From: Clostridiales bacterium
GTDB taxonomy: Bacteria; Bacillota; Clostridia; Peptostreptococcales; Anaerovoracaceae
Assembly (NCBI GenBank): GCA_022773945.1
Contig: JALFNS010000046.1
Coordinates: 62,001 to 126,000, forward strand
DNA: 64,000 bases
Reading direction: 5' to 3'
Made by a program: the position numbers and the translations under genes
Shown here: in pieces, positions 17,771-27,136 of the stretch
Layout: every line of letters begins with the position of its first letter
Position numbering within the stretch: position 1 is the first letter of the stretch
The notes under the pieces: generated by a model
Seen by the model: the letters and a program-made list of their open reading frames with translations, nothing else
Databases searched by the model: none
Told to the model about the DNA's origin: nothing

Positions 17771-19978
17771 TTACTTCAGCATCTCGGCAAGCTTGACCAT
17801 GGCATCGGTTTCGGCCTGCATGGACTTGACAAGCTCCTCCTGCTGAGCGGCGAGAGCCTCATTGTAGATGGCTATCTCATCGTCATAAGTCACATCTTCA
17901 CCCGATTCGACTGCGGCAGCTTTGGCAAGCACTGAGATTGTTGCCTCGCTGGTGTCGGCGAATGTGGAGCCTTTGCCGGTTCCCCAGAAGATGTTGCCTT
18001 CGTTGTATTCTTCAAGAAGTGTCTTCTTGGAAGCTTCGGATGTTTCAGGGCTGAAGCTGTAGTAACCGTATTCGGAGCCTCCGTTGATCTGCCATGCCAG
18101 ATCGAGAGCGCCTGATGTTTCGTCTTCGCTGGAGAGTTCACCCTTTTCAAGTGCGGCAACCACTCCGGAGATGGTCTCTATGTTATTCTGATAAGCAACG
18201 TGTTTGATAACAAGATCGGATGTGAGAATAATTCCGATGAAGTTGTCCTGTACATATTTATATGTCTCCAGGATTTCTTTGTTGAGTTCGGTGCCTTCCG
18301 CTCTGATGGCTGCTATCTCATCATCTGATGCATCGCCTGCAACGGCTTCCTCATATCTGGTGTTGATATCATCAATCTTCTTGTTGAGCTCCTCGGCAGC
18401 TGTTCTCAGCTGTGCGGAGGCTTTTTTGTATGCCTTGACGTCTGCTCCTGCGGCCTTTGCGATATCTGCATTAAGCGCTTCGTCTATATCGTCGCAGGTT
18501 GCCGTGAAGTCGAGCTGCAGTGCAGGGGTCTGATCCAGATAGATTGCCAGCGCGCCGAAGGTGTTAAGGTTGGTCGTCATAACGTCCGCATTGTATGTGT
18601 CCTTATCGTCGGCTACTGTGTGGTATCTGTCGCGGTTCCAGTTTTTCTCTGCAGTCGTGTCGAAGCCCGGCACGTTGATGAAGTGAGGGACACCTGCTCC
18701 GCGGTAGGATACTCCGTCTTCCAGACAGAATGTGTCAATGCTTGTGCTGTCGAAGCCGTCAGGATATACGTCGTTGACAGGATCGCTGTTGAGTCCGCTG
18801 TTTTCGATGAATTCTTTAGCGAGTGATGCGAATTCAGGTTCGCACTGAATCTTGGCCTTGTCGGCACCGTCGTAGAGTGCAGGAAGTTCGAAGTTGAGCA
18901 GTGCCAGGGTCTTGCCTGCCCATTCAGGATGAGCTGTGTTTATCATTTCCCAGGCACCGGTTGTCCAGTCAAACTGGCTTCCGATAGCGCCCCATTCCTC
19001 TGAACCGTGAGCAACGAATACGATGTCGTTCTCAGGAGTGTATTCGGCATCCTTCATGGCTTTGGCCATTGCAAAAACAAGTCCGATGGCACAGCTGTCA
19101 TCCTGGAATCCGTTAAAGTATACATCATAGTGTCCGGCAACGATTATCTGCTGATCTGACGATTTGCCCTTGATTTTGCCTATAACATTGTAGCTTGTGC
19201 CTTCGTCCGGTTCCATCACGTTGTCGACTGTTAGAGTCGCTTCATTGTTTCCTGCTTTGATGGCCTTTGAAATCTTCTTGTACTGATTTCTGCTGATACT
19301 TACACATGGAATTACGTCATCGGCGCAAAGATCCTGCATGTTTATCATGTCATCCGAATATGCTGCGTATCCACTCTCCAGACTGTAGCTGACTATGGCA
19401 GCGGCGCCGTGAAGCGCTGCTTCGTTCATGTACTGGTCTATCCATGCCTCGTTCCACTGGTCAACGCCTGCCAGAGCAATCTTGCCTTCGACGTCCTTGC
19501 CTTCATAGTCGGCGGCCATTCCGTTGCCCACATCCACGATTTCGGCTGTGATTCCCTCTTCATCAGTGCCGTTTGTAGCATATGAAGCCGGCATGATGTC
19601 GATGTCAGTTCCCTTGATTGTCAGGGAAGCATCGTTGAACTGCCACTTGTCCACTGTTACGGGAACTTTCTCAACATCTTCCAGACCGAGAGATTCCATT
19701 TCTTTTGCCAGATAGTCGGCAGCCTTGTGCTCTGCATCGGATCCGGCAGTTCTCCAGCCCAGTTCGTTAGAGAGATACTCCTCGTCATAAGCCAGGGTCT
19801 CGGCTATGTTGTAGGCGTATTCCTGATCCACATTTTCGAGATACTTCTCAACGTCGGGAGCCATGGAGAGCTCCGAGTCGATACCTGAGCTGCCGCAACC
19901 TGTGAAACTCAGTGACATTGTCAGAATGAGCGCTGCAGATGTGCAGACAGCAACCAGCTGTTTGAGTCTTCTCTTCAT
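17771..19978 (-). CDS. M28 family metallopeptidase lipoprotein
   Basis: Lipobox SLSFTGCGSS; VAGHYDVYFNGFQDDSCAIGLVFAMAKAM and HGSEEWGAIGS; start by SD AAAGGAG. Confidence 0.88.
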   Translation of the reverse strand: MKRRLKQLVAVCTSAALILTMSLSFTGCGSSGIDSELSMAPDVEKYLENVDQEYAYNIAETLAYDEEYLSNELGWRTAGSDAEHKAADYLAKEMESLGLEDVEKVPVTVDKWQFNDASLTIKGTDIDIMPASYATNGTDEEGITAEIVDVGNGMAADYEGKDVEGKIALAGVDQWNEAWIDQYMNEAALHGAAAIVSYSLESGYAAYSDDMINMQDLCADDVIPCVSISRNQYKKISKAIKAGNNEATLTVDNVMEPDEGTSYNVIGKIKGKSSDQQIIVAGHYDVYFNGFQDDSCAIGLVFAMAKAMKDAEYTPENDIVFVAHGSEEWGAIGSQFDWTTGAWEMINTAHPEWAGKTLALLNFELPALYDGADKAKIQCEPEFASLAKEFIENSGLNSDPVNDVYPDGFDSTSIDTFCLEDGVSYRGAGVPHFINVPGFDTTAEKNWNRDRYHTVADDKDTYNADVMTTNLNTFGALAIYLDQTPALQLDFTATCDDIDEALNADIAKAAGADVKAYKKASAQLRTAAEELNKKIDDINTRYEEAVAGDASDDEIAAIRAEGTELNKEILETYKYVQDNFIGIILTSDLVIKHVAYQNNIETISGVVAALEKGELSSEDETSGALDLAWQINGGSEYGYYSFSPETSEASKKTLLEEYNEGNIFWGTGKGSTFADTSEATISVLAKAAAVESGEDVTYDDEIAIYNEALAAQQEELVKSMQAETDAMVKLAEMLK

Positions 19979-20069
19979 AATACTGTTCTCCTTTCGAAAT
20001 AAAAATAATTTTCCGACATTTGCGTTTAATTTATCTCGAAAGAGTGAAAATAACAATAGACCAGGTGGA

Positions 20070-21056
20070 CTATTTTGACTGGTTAACCAGATGGACCAGT
20101 TCTATACGCGTTGAAATATCAAGCTTCTCGAAGATATTGTGCATATGGTGCTTGACTGTGTATCTGGAGATGGTAAGCTCCTCGGCAATCTCAGGGTTCG
20201 TCAGACCTTCGTAGGCAAGTTCCATGACTTCCCGCTCCCTACGGGTCAGATTGTGAGCCTGGGCTATGTAGTCGAGGCGCATTTCCGTGGATTGAGGTTC
20301 TTCGATCTGCTGCTCCGGCATGGTGAAGAGCGCCGAGAAATCCTCACGAAGCACCAACACGACGGTCAGAATGTTTGTGATAAAAATGAAGAAAGCCGTA
20401 GGATCAAGCAGCCCGTCGGCCTCAGGACCTGCGTGGGACGTCATGAGCTCGGTAACCAGAATTGCGTTCCAGGTGCCGTTGACGGCTATGAATACGGATA
20501 TCATAGTAATAAACCTGCGGGTAAGTTTCTGTACGAGCTGCTGCAGCGCCCCGTGCAAAGTCCACAGGTTTACTGCCGTAAGAAAAATTCCCAAGAATAT
20601 TTCGACAGCTACGGCGGCATTTCTCGAAAAGCCCTCGCTTGTCCGGTAGTAGTCGTTCATCAGGAAGCCGTAGCATATTACCGAAGTGATTAAAGAGAGT
20701 GCGAAAAGACCATAATAGATAAAGCGGGATGTCCGTGCACCGGATCGTGAGATGCCGGTGCCGCTTTTCTCCCGCATATAGCCGCACCAGAAATAGACCT
20801 GACCTACGAAAAGGCATATGTCGAGCACGCGCAGAAGCGGTGATGTCTCATGATGACCGGAGACAAGCACGTGATAGTCAATGTAGAAATAAAGGGCGTC
20901 AATCATGGCGGTGCACACCATGAAGTTTCTCATGGAAGCCAGCAGTTTGTGGTTTCCGTCGCTTTTGTATTTCTTCAGAATGAGAACCAGCAGTATGACG
21001 ATGAGACCAACAAAACCTGCAAATATATATGTGAAAAACAAAACGTCGCTGAACAT
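20070..21056 (-). CDS. Multi-TM LuxR-family transcriptional regulator
   Basis: ~7 TM segments and C-terminal LTRREREVMELAYEGLTNPEIAEELTISRYTVKHHMHNIFEKL. Confidence 0.88.
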   Translation of the reverse strand: MFSDVLFFTYIFAGFVGLIVILLVLILKKYKSDGNHKLLASMRNFMVCTAMIDALYFYIDYHVLVSGHHETSPLLRVLDICLFVGQVYFWCGYMREKSGTGISRSGARTSRFIYYGLFALSLITSVICYGFLMNDYYRTSEGFSRNAAVAVEIFLGIFLTAVNLWTLHGALQQLVQKLTRRFITMISVFIAVNGTWNAILVTELMTSHAGPEADGLLDPTAFFIFITNILTVVLVLREDFSALFTMPEQQIEEPQSTEMRLDYIAQAHNLTRREREVMELAYEGLTNPEIAEELTISRYTVKHHMHNIFEKLDISTRIELVHLVNQSK

Positions 21057-21141
21057 GTCTGTGCCTCCCTAAGGAAATATACAGCTTATTCTAGCCACGG
21101 GAGAGGAATATGTCAATGCGGGAAAGAGGCATTTCTCTCTC

Positions 21142-21329
21142 CACCGATGTGTCTGTATGTGCTGCAGCTTAAGTCCTCGTCGCAGGCAACTGAAGGTTCC
21201 TCTCTCGCTGATAACCTGTTACGATTGGGGGAAGAACCCCCAACCTCACCACGGTTCCCAGCTCGTGCCGTCACTCAGTTGCGGGCTGCTCCTGCGGAAA
21301 AAGCCGCAGCTCATACAGATACTTCGGTG
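21142..21329 (+). repeat. Structured repeat / candidate ncRNA element, copy 1
   Basis: Outer stem CACCGAtGTgTCTGTATGtGCTGC / GCAGCtCATACAGAtACtTCGGTG; core shared with 62728-62956 with compensatory stem changes. Confidence 0.75.
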
Positions 21330-21366
21330 AATTTACAAATGTCTTTCCCGGAAGAGAATAAATTTG

Positions 21367-21912
21367 TTAGAAGCGGGAGATTAAATCGTCCAGCTTGCAT
21401 ACTTCTCCGCCGTAGGTGGCCTTGAAGTATTCGAGTCCGCCCAGATAGTCCTCCTTAGTAAAGGAACCGGTGGTTTCTTCAGGGATTACCAGGTCGAATC
21501 CGTACTGATAGGCATCAGCTCCCGTATGTCTGCAGCACATATGTGCGTGAAGCCCGCAGATTACGCAGGTGTCTACACCAAGATCCCTGAGCAGAATATT
21601 AAGGTCGGTTCCGAAGAATCCGCTGTAGTGTCTTTTAGGTACGATGAAATCCTTCTCAGGGTCTGCCTTCAGTTCAGGAATCACCTCGGCTCCCGGAGTG
21701 CCGGCGATGGCGTGGTCGCCCCAGAATTCCAGTTCCTTGTCAACACCTTTAATGTGACAGTCGTTGCTGAAGATAACAGGAACGTTTTTTTCTCTGGCGG
21801 CATCTACGAGCCTGGCAACGTCAGGAACAATCTCCTTCGCCATATCGCATGTCAGAGCGCCGTTTACGAAATCCTCAAGCATATCAACTACAAGTACAGC
21901 ATATTTAGCCAT
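21367..21912 (-). CDS. Cysteine hydrolase (isochorismatase/nicotinamidase family)
   Basis: VLVVDMLEDFVNGAL...CVICGLHAHMCCRHTGADAYQYGFDLVIPEETT. Confidence 0.9.
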   Translation of the reverse strand: MAKYAVLVVDMLEDFVNGALTCDMAKEIVPDVARLVDAAREKNVPVIFSNDCHIKGVDKELEFWGDHAIAGTPGAEVIPELKADPEKDFIVPKRHYSGFFGTDLNILLRDLGVDTCVICGLHAHMCCRHTGADAYQYGFDLVIPEETTGSFTKEDYLGGLEYFKATYGGEVCKLDDLISRF

Positions 21913-21929
21913 TTAGTTACCTCCTTTAA

Positions 21930-21947
21930 GTGCTACAGATGTAGCAC
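21930..21947. promoter_or_regulatory. Palindromic operator, TACANNTGTA type
   Basis: GTGCTACA-GA-TGTAGCAC, perfect 8-bp arms just upstream of the hydrolase SD. Confidence 0.55.
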
Positions 21948-22066
21948 ATTAATTAATATCATGACAATTATACAGTTATATCAATATATGTGTCAAGACA
22001 GTAATAAGCGCGACACACTCTTGACAGAATGATATAATAAAATAATACAAGATAACGGGGGAGACT

Positions 22067-23263
22067 ATGGATTCGGAAAAAACGAAACATGCAGCTGCCG
22101 GCGGTGCGCTGGCATTTATAACTTTAATGGGTATTGTCAGCCTGTTCTCGGATATGACTCACGAAGGAGCCCGGAGTATTCTGGGAGAATATCTGAATAT
22201 AACCGGAGCTTCGGCCGCGACTATAGGATTCGTGTCCGGAATAGGGGAACTATGCGGATATTCTCTCAGACTGATATCCGGATTCATCGCCGACAGAACT
22301 AAGAAGTACTGGGGAATTGTAATCTTCGGGTACGTGCTTCAGGTGATGGCAATTCCGGCTCTGGCACTTGTCCCGGAGAACGGATGGTTCATAGCCTGCT
22401 GTCTCATCGTGATGGAGCGAATAGGCAAAGCCATCAAGAAGCCGGCCAAGAATACGCTGGTGAGCTTCGCCGCCAGTGAAATCGGGGAGGGCAAAGGCTT
22501 CGCCTATCAGGAGTTTCTCGATCAGCTGGGGGCTTTCATCGGGCCGGTCATTCTGTTTGTAATAGCGGCTGTTAAAGGAACTGAGGATGTGTTCACCACA
22601 TATAGACTTTGCTTTTTCATACTGGGGGTTCCGGCGGTTATAACCGTTGCGCTGGTTCTGCTGTCGCGGTTTAAGTATCCGCATCCTGAAGCCTTTGACA
22701 AGAGGGCTGAGAAGGAAGAAAAGTTCTCCTGCAAAAGATCCTTCGTTTACTACATGATTGCAATATGCTGTTTCGCATTCGGGTTCGCGGATTTCACGCT
22801 GATCACGCTTCATGCGGCAAAAACAGGTGCTTTTCCTGTGGAGCAGCTGAGCCTGCTCTATGCGGGAGCTATGGCTGTTGATGCTGTGGCTGCTCTGTTC
22901 TTCGGATGGCTCTTCGACAGGATCGGAATCAGAGCGCTTATGATATCAACCGTAATTTCTTCATTCTTCTCATGCTTCATATTTCTTACCGGCAATCCGG
23001 TTGCCATCGGCTTCGGAATTGTGCTCTGGGGAATTGGAATGGGTGCTCAGGAGAGTATAATGAAGGCAGCTGTCAGCCGCATTGTACCGAGCTCCATGAG
23101 AGGAACGGGATTCGGGATATTCGAGACCGGATTCGGTATAGCCTGGTTCTTCGGCAGCTGGCTGCTGGGAGTGCTCTATGACCGGAGCATCGTGGTGCTC
23201 GTTGTGGTGTCGGTTGCTGTGCAGCTGCTGGAAGTGTTGTTCTACCGCAAAAGCGAAAAGTAA
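22067..23263 (+). CDS. MFS transporter
   Basis: 12-TM hydrophobic pattern; GFVSGIGELCGYSLRLISGFIADRTKKYW. Confidence 0.88.
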   Translation: MDSEKTKHAAAGGALAFITLMGIVSLFSDMTHEGARSILGEYLNITGASAATIGFVSGIGELCGYSLRLISGFIADRTKKYWGIVIFGYVLQVMAIPALALVPENGWFIACCLIVMERIGKAIKKPAKNTLVSFAASEIGEGKGFAYQEFLDQLGAFIGPVILFVIAAVKGTEDVFTTYRLCFFILGVPAVITVALVLLSRFKYPHPEAFDKRAEKEEKFSCKRSFVYYMIAICCFAFGFADFTLITLHAAKTGAFPVEQLSLLYAGAMAVDAVAALFFGWLFDRIGIRALMISTVISSFFSCFIFLTGNPVAIGFGIVLWGIGMGAQESIMKAAVSRIVPSSMRGTGFGIFETGFGIAWFFGSWLLGVLYDRSIVVLVVVSVAVQLLEVLFYRKSEK

Positions 23264-23396
23264 ACCGGCCTGCTAAACATACGGAATTGAGAGAATATTA
23301 AAAATAGTTAGTGAATTTCATGGACTTTTTTCACTGCTCTTGCTATAATGAAGTCGTTTCAAGAACTTTAATATTATAGCGGGGAGGTGAACAGTT

Positions 23397-24896
23397 ATGA
23401 CAGAAAAACTCCAAAATGAAGCTAAAAGCTTCAATCCCATCCGCGCACTGATTGCCGTTATAATTGTTATTGCGGCATCTTATGCACTGGCTTTCACGCT
23501 GGTACCTGTGAGCAACCTGGATGCTGAGGACGGCAATCTGGGTATATGGTCATGTGTACCGGCGTTTTTTCTTGTGGTGTATATATTCGCCACTAAGAGA
23601 GTGCTGGAGGGGCTGATACTGGGATCCATCGTGGGACTCATATTTGCGGCACCGGGGGCCAACGTAATCGGTGCATTCAGCGATACGGCCACCGAGGTTA
23701 TGATGGACGAGGACACAGGATGGCTCATACTCGTATGCGGGCTGATGGGTTCCATAATCAAGCTCATCGAGGTCACAGGCGGAGCTCAGGCTTTCGGCGA
23801 ATGGGCAGGCAGGAAGGCTAAGTCCAGAGAGGCGACCCTCATGTGGACTTACATTCTGGGATGCATAATCTTCATTGACGATTATCTGAACTCTATGACC
23901 ATAGGGTCCTGCATGAAGAAGCTTACCGACCAGCACAAGGTATCACGTGAGATGCTAAGTTATGTAACGTCTTCCACGGCTGCGCCTCTGTGTGCGCTGA
24001 TTCCGATTTCGACCTGGGCCATCTTCGCCGGACGAATCATGGTTGATAATGGATTCGGAGTGGAAGGTAAGGAAATTCAGTCATTTATAACAACTATTCC
24101 GTTCAGCTTCTATGCATGGGCGGCAGCATTGCTGGTTCCTCTGGTAATATGGCATGTGGTTCCTGTTTTCGGACCTATGAAGAAGGCCGAACAGCGTGCT
24201 CAGTCGGGAGGGCCGCTGGCTCCTCCGGGATCTGAGAAGATCGATCTCAATGCAGGTAATGTTGAAATCAAAGGAACGCCGAAACTGTACAATCTCATAA
24301 TCCCTATCGTCGGAATGGTATTCTTCACTATTATCTTCGATCTGGACATGCAGTACGGAGTAATAGCCACCATGGCTTTATGCTTCTTCCTCTTTGTGGG
24401 ACAGAAGCTGGTAACAGCCGAGGAATTCTGGGATTACAGCATCGAGGGGATAAAGAACATGATTCTCCCTCTTACACTCATGGTACTGGCATACATATTT
24501 GCGGCTGTAAACGACCAGGTGGGATTCACCCGCTTTGTTATAGACATTGCTGTCGAGAATGCATCGCCGCAGATGCTTCCTGTTCTGATATTTGCCCTTC
24601 TGGCGGTTACTGAATTCGTAACGGGAACCAACTGGGGAATGTACATAATCGCACTGCCGATAGTAATACCTATCTGCATGGGTGCAGGCATACCGGTGGC
24701 ACTGGGATGCGGTGCCGTTATTTCTGCCGGCGTTCTGGGAAGTCACTGCTGCTTCTATTCTGATTGCACGGTAATAACATCATCCGCAACAGGCTGTGAC
24801 AACTTCGCACACGCTTGGACTCAGATGCCTCTGGGACTTCTGGCAGGCGGAGTAGCAGCTATTGGTTACTTGATTGCAGGATTCGTTATGATCTAG
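23397..24896 (+). CDS. NhaC family Na+/H+ antiporter-like transporter
   Basis: ILGCIIFIDDYLNSMTIGSCMKKLTDQHKVSREMLSY...GAVISAGVLGSHCCFYSDCTVITSSATGCDN. Confidence 0.88.
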   Translation: MTEKLQNEAKSFNPIRALIAVIIVIAASYALAFTLVPVSNLDAEDGNLGIWSCVPAFFLVVYIFATKRVLEGLILGSIVGLIFAAPGANVIGAFSDTATEVMMDEDTGWLILVCGLMGSIIKLIEVTGGAQAFGEWAGRKAKSREATLMWTYILGCIIFIDDYLNSMTIGSCMKKLTDQHKVSREMLSYVTSSTAAPLCALIPISTWAIFAGRIMVDNGFGVEGKEIQSFITTIPFSFYAWAAALLVPLVIWHVVPVFGPMKKAEQRAQSGGPLAPPGSEKIDLNAGNVEIKGTPKLYNLIIPIVGMVFFTIIFDLDMQYGVIATMALCFFLFVGQKLVTAEEFWDYSIEGIKNMILPLTLMVLAYIFAAVNDQVGFTRFVIDIAVENASPQMLPVLIFALLAVTEFVTGTNWGMYIIALPIVIPICMGAGIPVALGCGAVISAGVLGSHCCFYSDCTVITSSATGCDNFAHAWTQMPLGLLAGGVAAIGYLIAGFVMI

Positions 24897-26037
24897 TGTC
24901 AGTCTGTGCTGCGGAGATCACTATGATTGTCCATATTATCATGAGAGCTCCCGTGAACACTGCCAGCAGATAAGGAAGGTGAAGGGTGATGATGCCGCCG
25001 AGGCATCCGGAAACCCATGATACAATGAAAGGCGCGGCGAACTGCCCCAGATAGAGGGCTGCGGATATGAGAGGCATGGCTACTGATACAGCTTCAGGGC
25101 CGGCCTTTGCCGAGGCGGCCGATATGATGCACGGTACACCGCATCCGTTGGCGAAGCCCACGAGAAATGAGCCGGCGAAGGCACCGAACCATCCCGGAAT
25201 CAGGGTGAGGAGAAGGTATCCGCATACGAAGAGCACAGGAGCGAAGAAGAACACCTTTCGTTTGAGAATGTTCTTTATCTTCGTGTAGAGAAGTCCGCCG
25301 CCGAATGCCGCAAAATCCATAAATGCCATGATAACAGCTATGGCGCTCTGAGGGATGATGCCGTCGCTCAGAGTTTCCATGGCGAAATTGGCAGGATATA
25401 CGAAAAATGTCACCATGAGAAGAAACATGGAGATTACATACGGAGAGTACTTGATGAAGGCGATGAAGATACTGCTTTTCTCTGACTGCTCCTCTGCCAG
25501 CCTGTCGTTAGGCAGGAAAATGAGGCAGAGAATGAAGCTGAAGAATCCCAGCGCATAAACCAGGAAACTGACACGCCAGCTTACGGCTGCCAGAATTCCC
25601 GAGAGAAGAGTGGCGATAACGCCGCCCATCTGGTTCATGGCCGAGGAGTACCCCATGAGCTTATCGCGCTCCTCGGGAGGGAAGTAATAGGATAGAAGTC
25701 CTGTTGAAAGAGGCATGATAATACCTACTCCCACACCTACAAGAGCACGGAATATGAGTACGAGATATATATTCGAAAACAGCCCTGCCGCGCAGCCGCC
25801 TGCTGTGTAGAGGGTAAGCCCCATAAGAACCAGCGTGCGGGATTTGAAGCGGCGACAGAGCCCGGGGAAGAAGAAGCTCATCAGGAATATGAATACGGCC
25901 GGGATACTGATAATGAGCTGCACCAGCAGATGACTGCACTGGGAAAAATAACTGCTTATGACGCCCAGAGCAGGGGCAACTGCAGCTCCCGCCATAACCG
26001 TGAGAAGTGACAATGATAAAATACTGATCTTTTTCAA
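24886..26037 (-). CDS. MFS transporter
   Basis: 12-TM pattern; MPLSTGLLSYYFPPEERDKLMGYSSAMNQMGGVIATLLSGIL; 11-bp convergent overlap with previous gene. Confidence 0.88.
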   Translation of the reverse strand: MKKISILSLSLLTVMAGAAVAPALGVISSYFSQCSHLLVQLIISIPAVFIFLMSFFFPGLCRRFKSRTLVLMGLTLYTAGGCAAGLFSNIYLVLIFRALVGVGVGIIMPLSTGLLSYYFPPEERDKLMGYSSAMNQMGGVIATLLSGILAAVSWRVSFLVYALGFFSFILCLIFLPNDRLAEEQSEKSSIFIAFIKYSPYVISMFLLMVTFFVYPANFAMETLSDGIIPQSAIAVIMAFMDFAAFGGGLLYTKIKNILKRKVFFFAPVLFVCGYLLLTLIPGWFGAFAGSFLVGFANGCGVPCIISAASAKAGPEAVSVAMPLISAALYLGQFAAPFIVSWVSGCLGGIITLHLPYLLAVFTGALMIIWTIIVISAAQTDTRS

Positions 26038-26054
26038 AACTATACCTCCTGTAT

Positions 26055-26094
26055 AAAAAAGAAATGCGCAAGTCCGGTCCGGACTTACGCATTT
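26055..26094 (-). terminator. Terminator-like hairpin in 5' leader of MFS gene
   Basis: Reverse strand AAATGCGtAAGTCCGGACCGGACTTgCGCATTTCTTTTTT, before SD AGGAGG. Confidence 0.7.
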
Positions 26095-26112
26095 TGCTGC
26101 TCAACCGGAGCA

Positions 26113-26142
26113 ATTATAACATTTTTTTCGAGACAGGGTCAA
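26113..26142 (-). promoter_or_regulatory. Sigma-70-type promoter for MFS gene
   Basis: Reverse strand TTGACC-18-TATAAT. Confidence 0.65.
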
Positions 26143-26160
26143 AGGCTTTTTAAAGATTAA

Positions 26161-26190
26161 TTGACGGGAAGGTTCGTGAAACTATATAAT
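26161..26190 (+). promoter_or_regulatory. Sigma-70-type promoter for glycosyltransferase
   Basis: TTGACG-18-TATAAT, 7 nt from ATG. Confidence 0.65.
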
Positions 26191-26197
26191 TCATTAC

Positions 26198-27136
26198 ATG
26201 AGAACCATTGATATTATAGTTCCCTGCTACAACGAGGAGGACAACATAGAGGCCTTCTTTCGGGCGGCGGAGGAAGCGAAAAATTCAATAGGAGACTGCA
26301 CCTTCAACTACATATTCGTAGATGACGGCAGCAGTGACGGAACTCTCGAGAAAATCAAAGCGCTGGGAAATGCGGGATACATATCCTTCAGCCGGAATTT
26401 CGGCAAGGAGGCGGCCATGTATGCGGGACTGAAGGCTTCTGCCGAGGGAGATTCCGACTACGCGGTGATAATAGATGCGGATCTGCAGCATCCGCCGGCA
26501 CTCATTAAGGATATGGTTGAGATCCTCGAAGAGACGGGATGTGACAGCGTGGCGGCACGGCGTGTCTCCAGAAAGGGAGAGCCGATTATCAGAAGTATCT
26601 TCGCCAGACTCTTCTATAAGATAATGAACAGGTTCAGTGAAATACACCTGGCGGACGGTGTGGTGGACTTCAGAATCATGAGAAAACCCATGGTTAAGGC
26701 TATCGCCGGCATGCCCGAGAGATGCAGATTCTCCAAGGGACTCTTCCAGTGGGTGGGCTTCGATACCCGGTGGATAGAATTCGAGAATGTCAGGCGAATG
26801 TCCGGTGAGAGCAGGTGGACCGTATGGGGACTTACCAAATATGCCATTGAGGGTTTTGTGGATTTTGCGGCATCGCCTCTGAAGGCTGCAGGAGTTGCCG
26901 GTTCCCTCATAGCGGCGGGATCGCTCATTTACCTTCTGGTGGAGATAATCAAAACTCTTGTTATGGGAAAGGACACCCCCGGATACGCCTCAACAATATG
27001 CCTTATACTCTTCTTCGGAGGAGTGATAATAGCCATGCTGGGCATAATCGGAGAATATATCGGGAGAATGTATATAGAAACAAAGGGCAGACCTGTATAT
27101 GTGGAGAAGGAGAGTAACATCGAAAATCATAAATAA
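26198..27136 (+). CDS. Glycosyltransferase family 2 (polyprenyl-phosphate glycosyltransferase type)
   Basis: IDIIVPCYNEEDNIEAFF, VDDGSSDGT, DADLQHPP; two C-terminal TM segments. Confidence 0.92.
   Translation: MRTIDIIVPCYNEEDNIEAFFRAAEEAKNSIGDCTFNYIFVDDGSSDGTLEKIKALGNAGYISFSRNFGKEAAMYAGLKASAEGDSDYAVIIDADLQHPPALIKDMVEILEETGCDSVAARRVSRKGEPIIRSIFARLFYKIMNRFSEIHLADGVVDFRIMRKPMVKAIAGMPERCRFSKGLFQWVGFDTRWIEFENVRRMSGESRWTVWGLTKYAIEGFVDFAASPLKAAGVAGSLIAAGSLIYLLVEIIKTLVMGKDTPGYASTICLILFFGGVIIAMLGIIGEYIGRMYIETKGRPVYVEKESNIENHK

Noticed and set aside
20850-21425. Plus-strand 191-aa ORF spanning structured element copy 1
   Set aside because: Resembles the peptide from 62745-63023 (LKSSSQxTEGSSLA), but the similarity comes from the shared noncoding element; the stems, not the frame, are conserved by compensatory change
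21990-22025. TCAAGA...TCTTGA inverted repeat upstream of the MFS gene at 22067
   Set aside because: Short arms, and one arm overlaps a possible -35 element; likely chance
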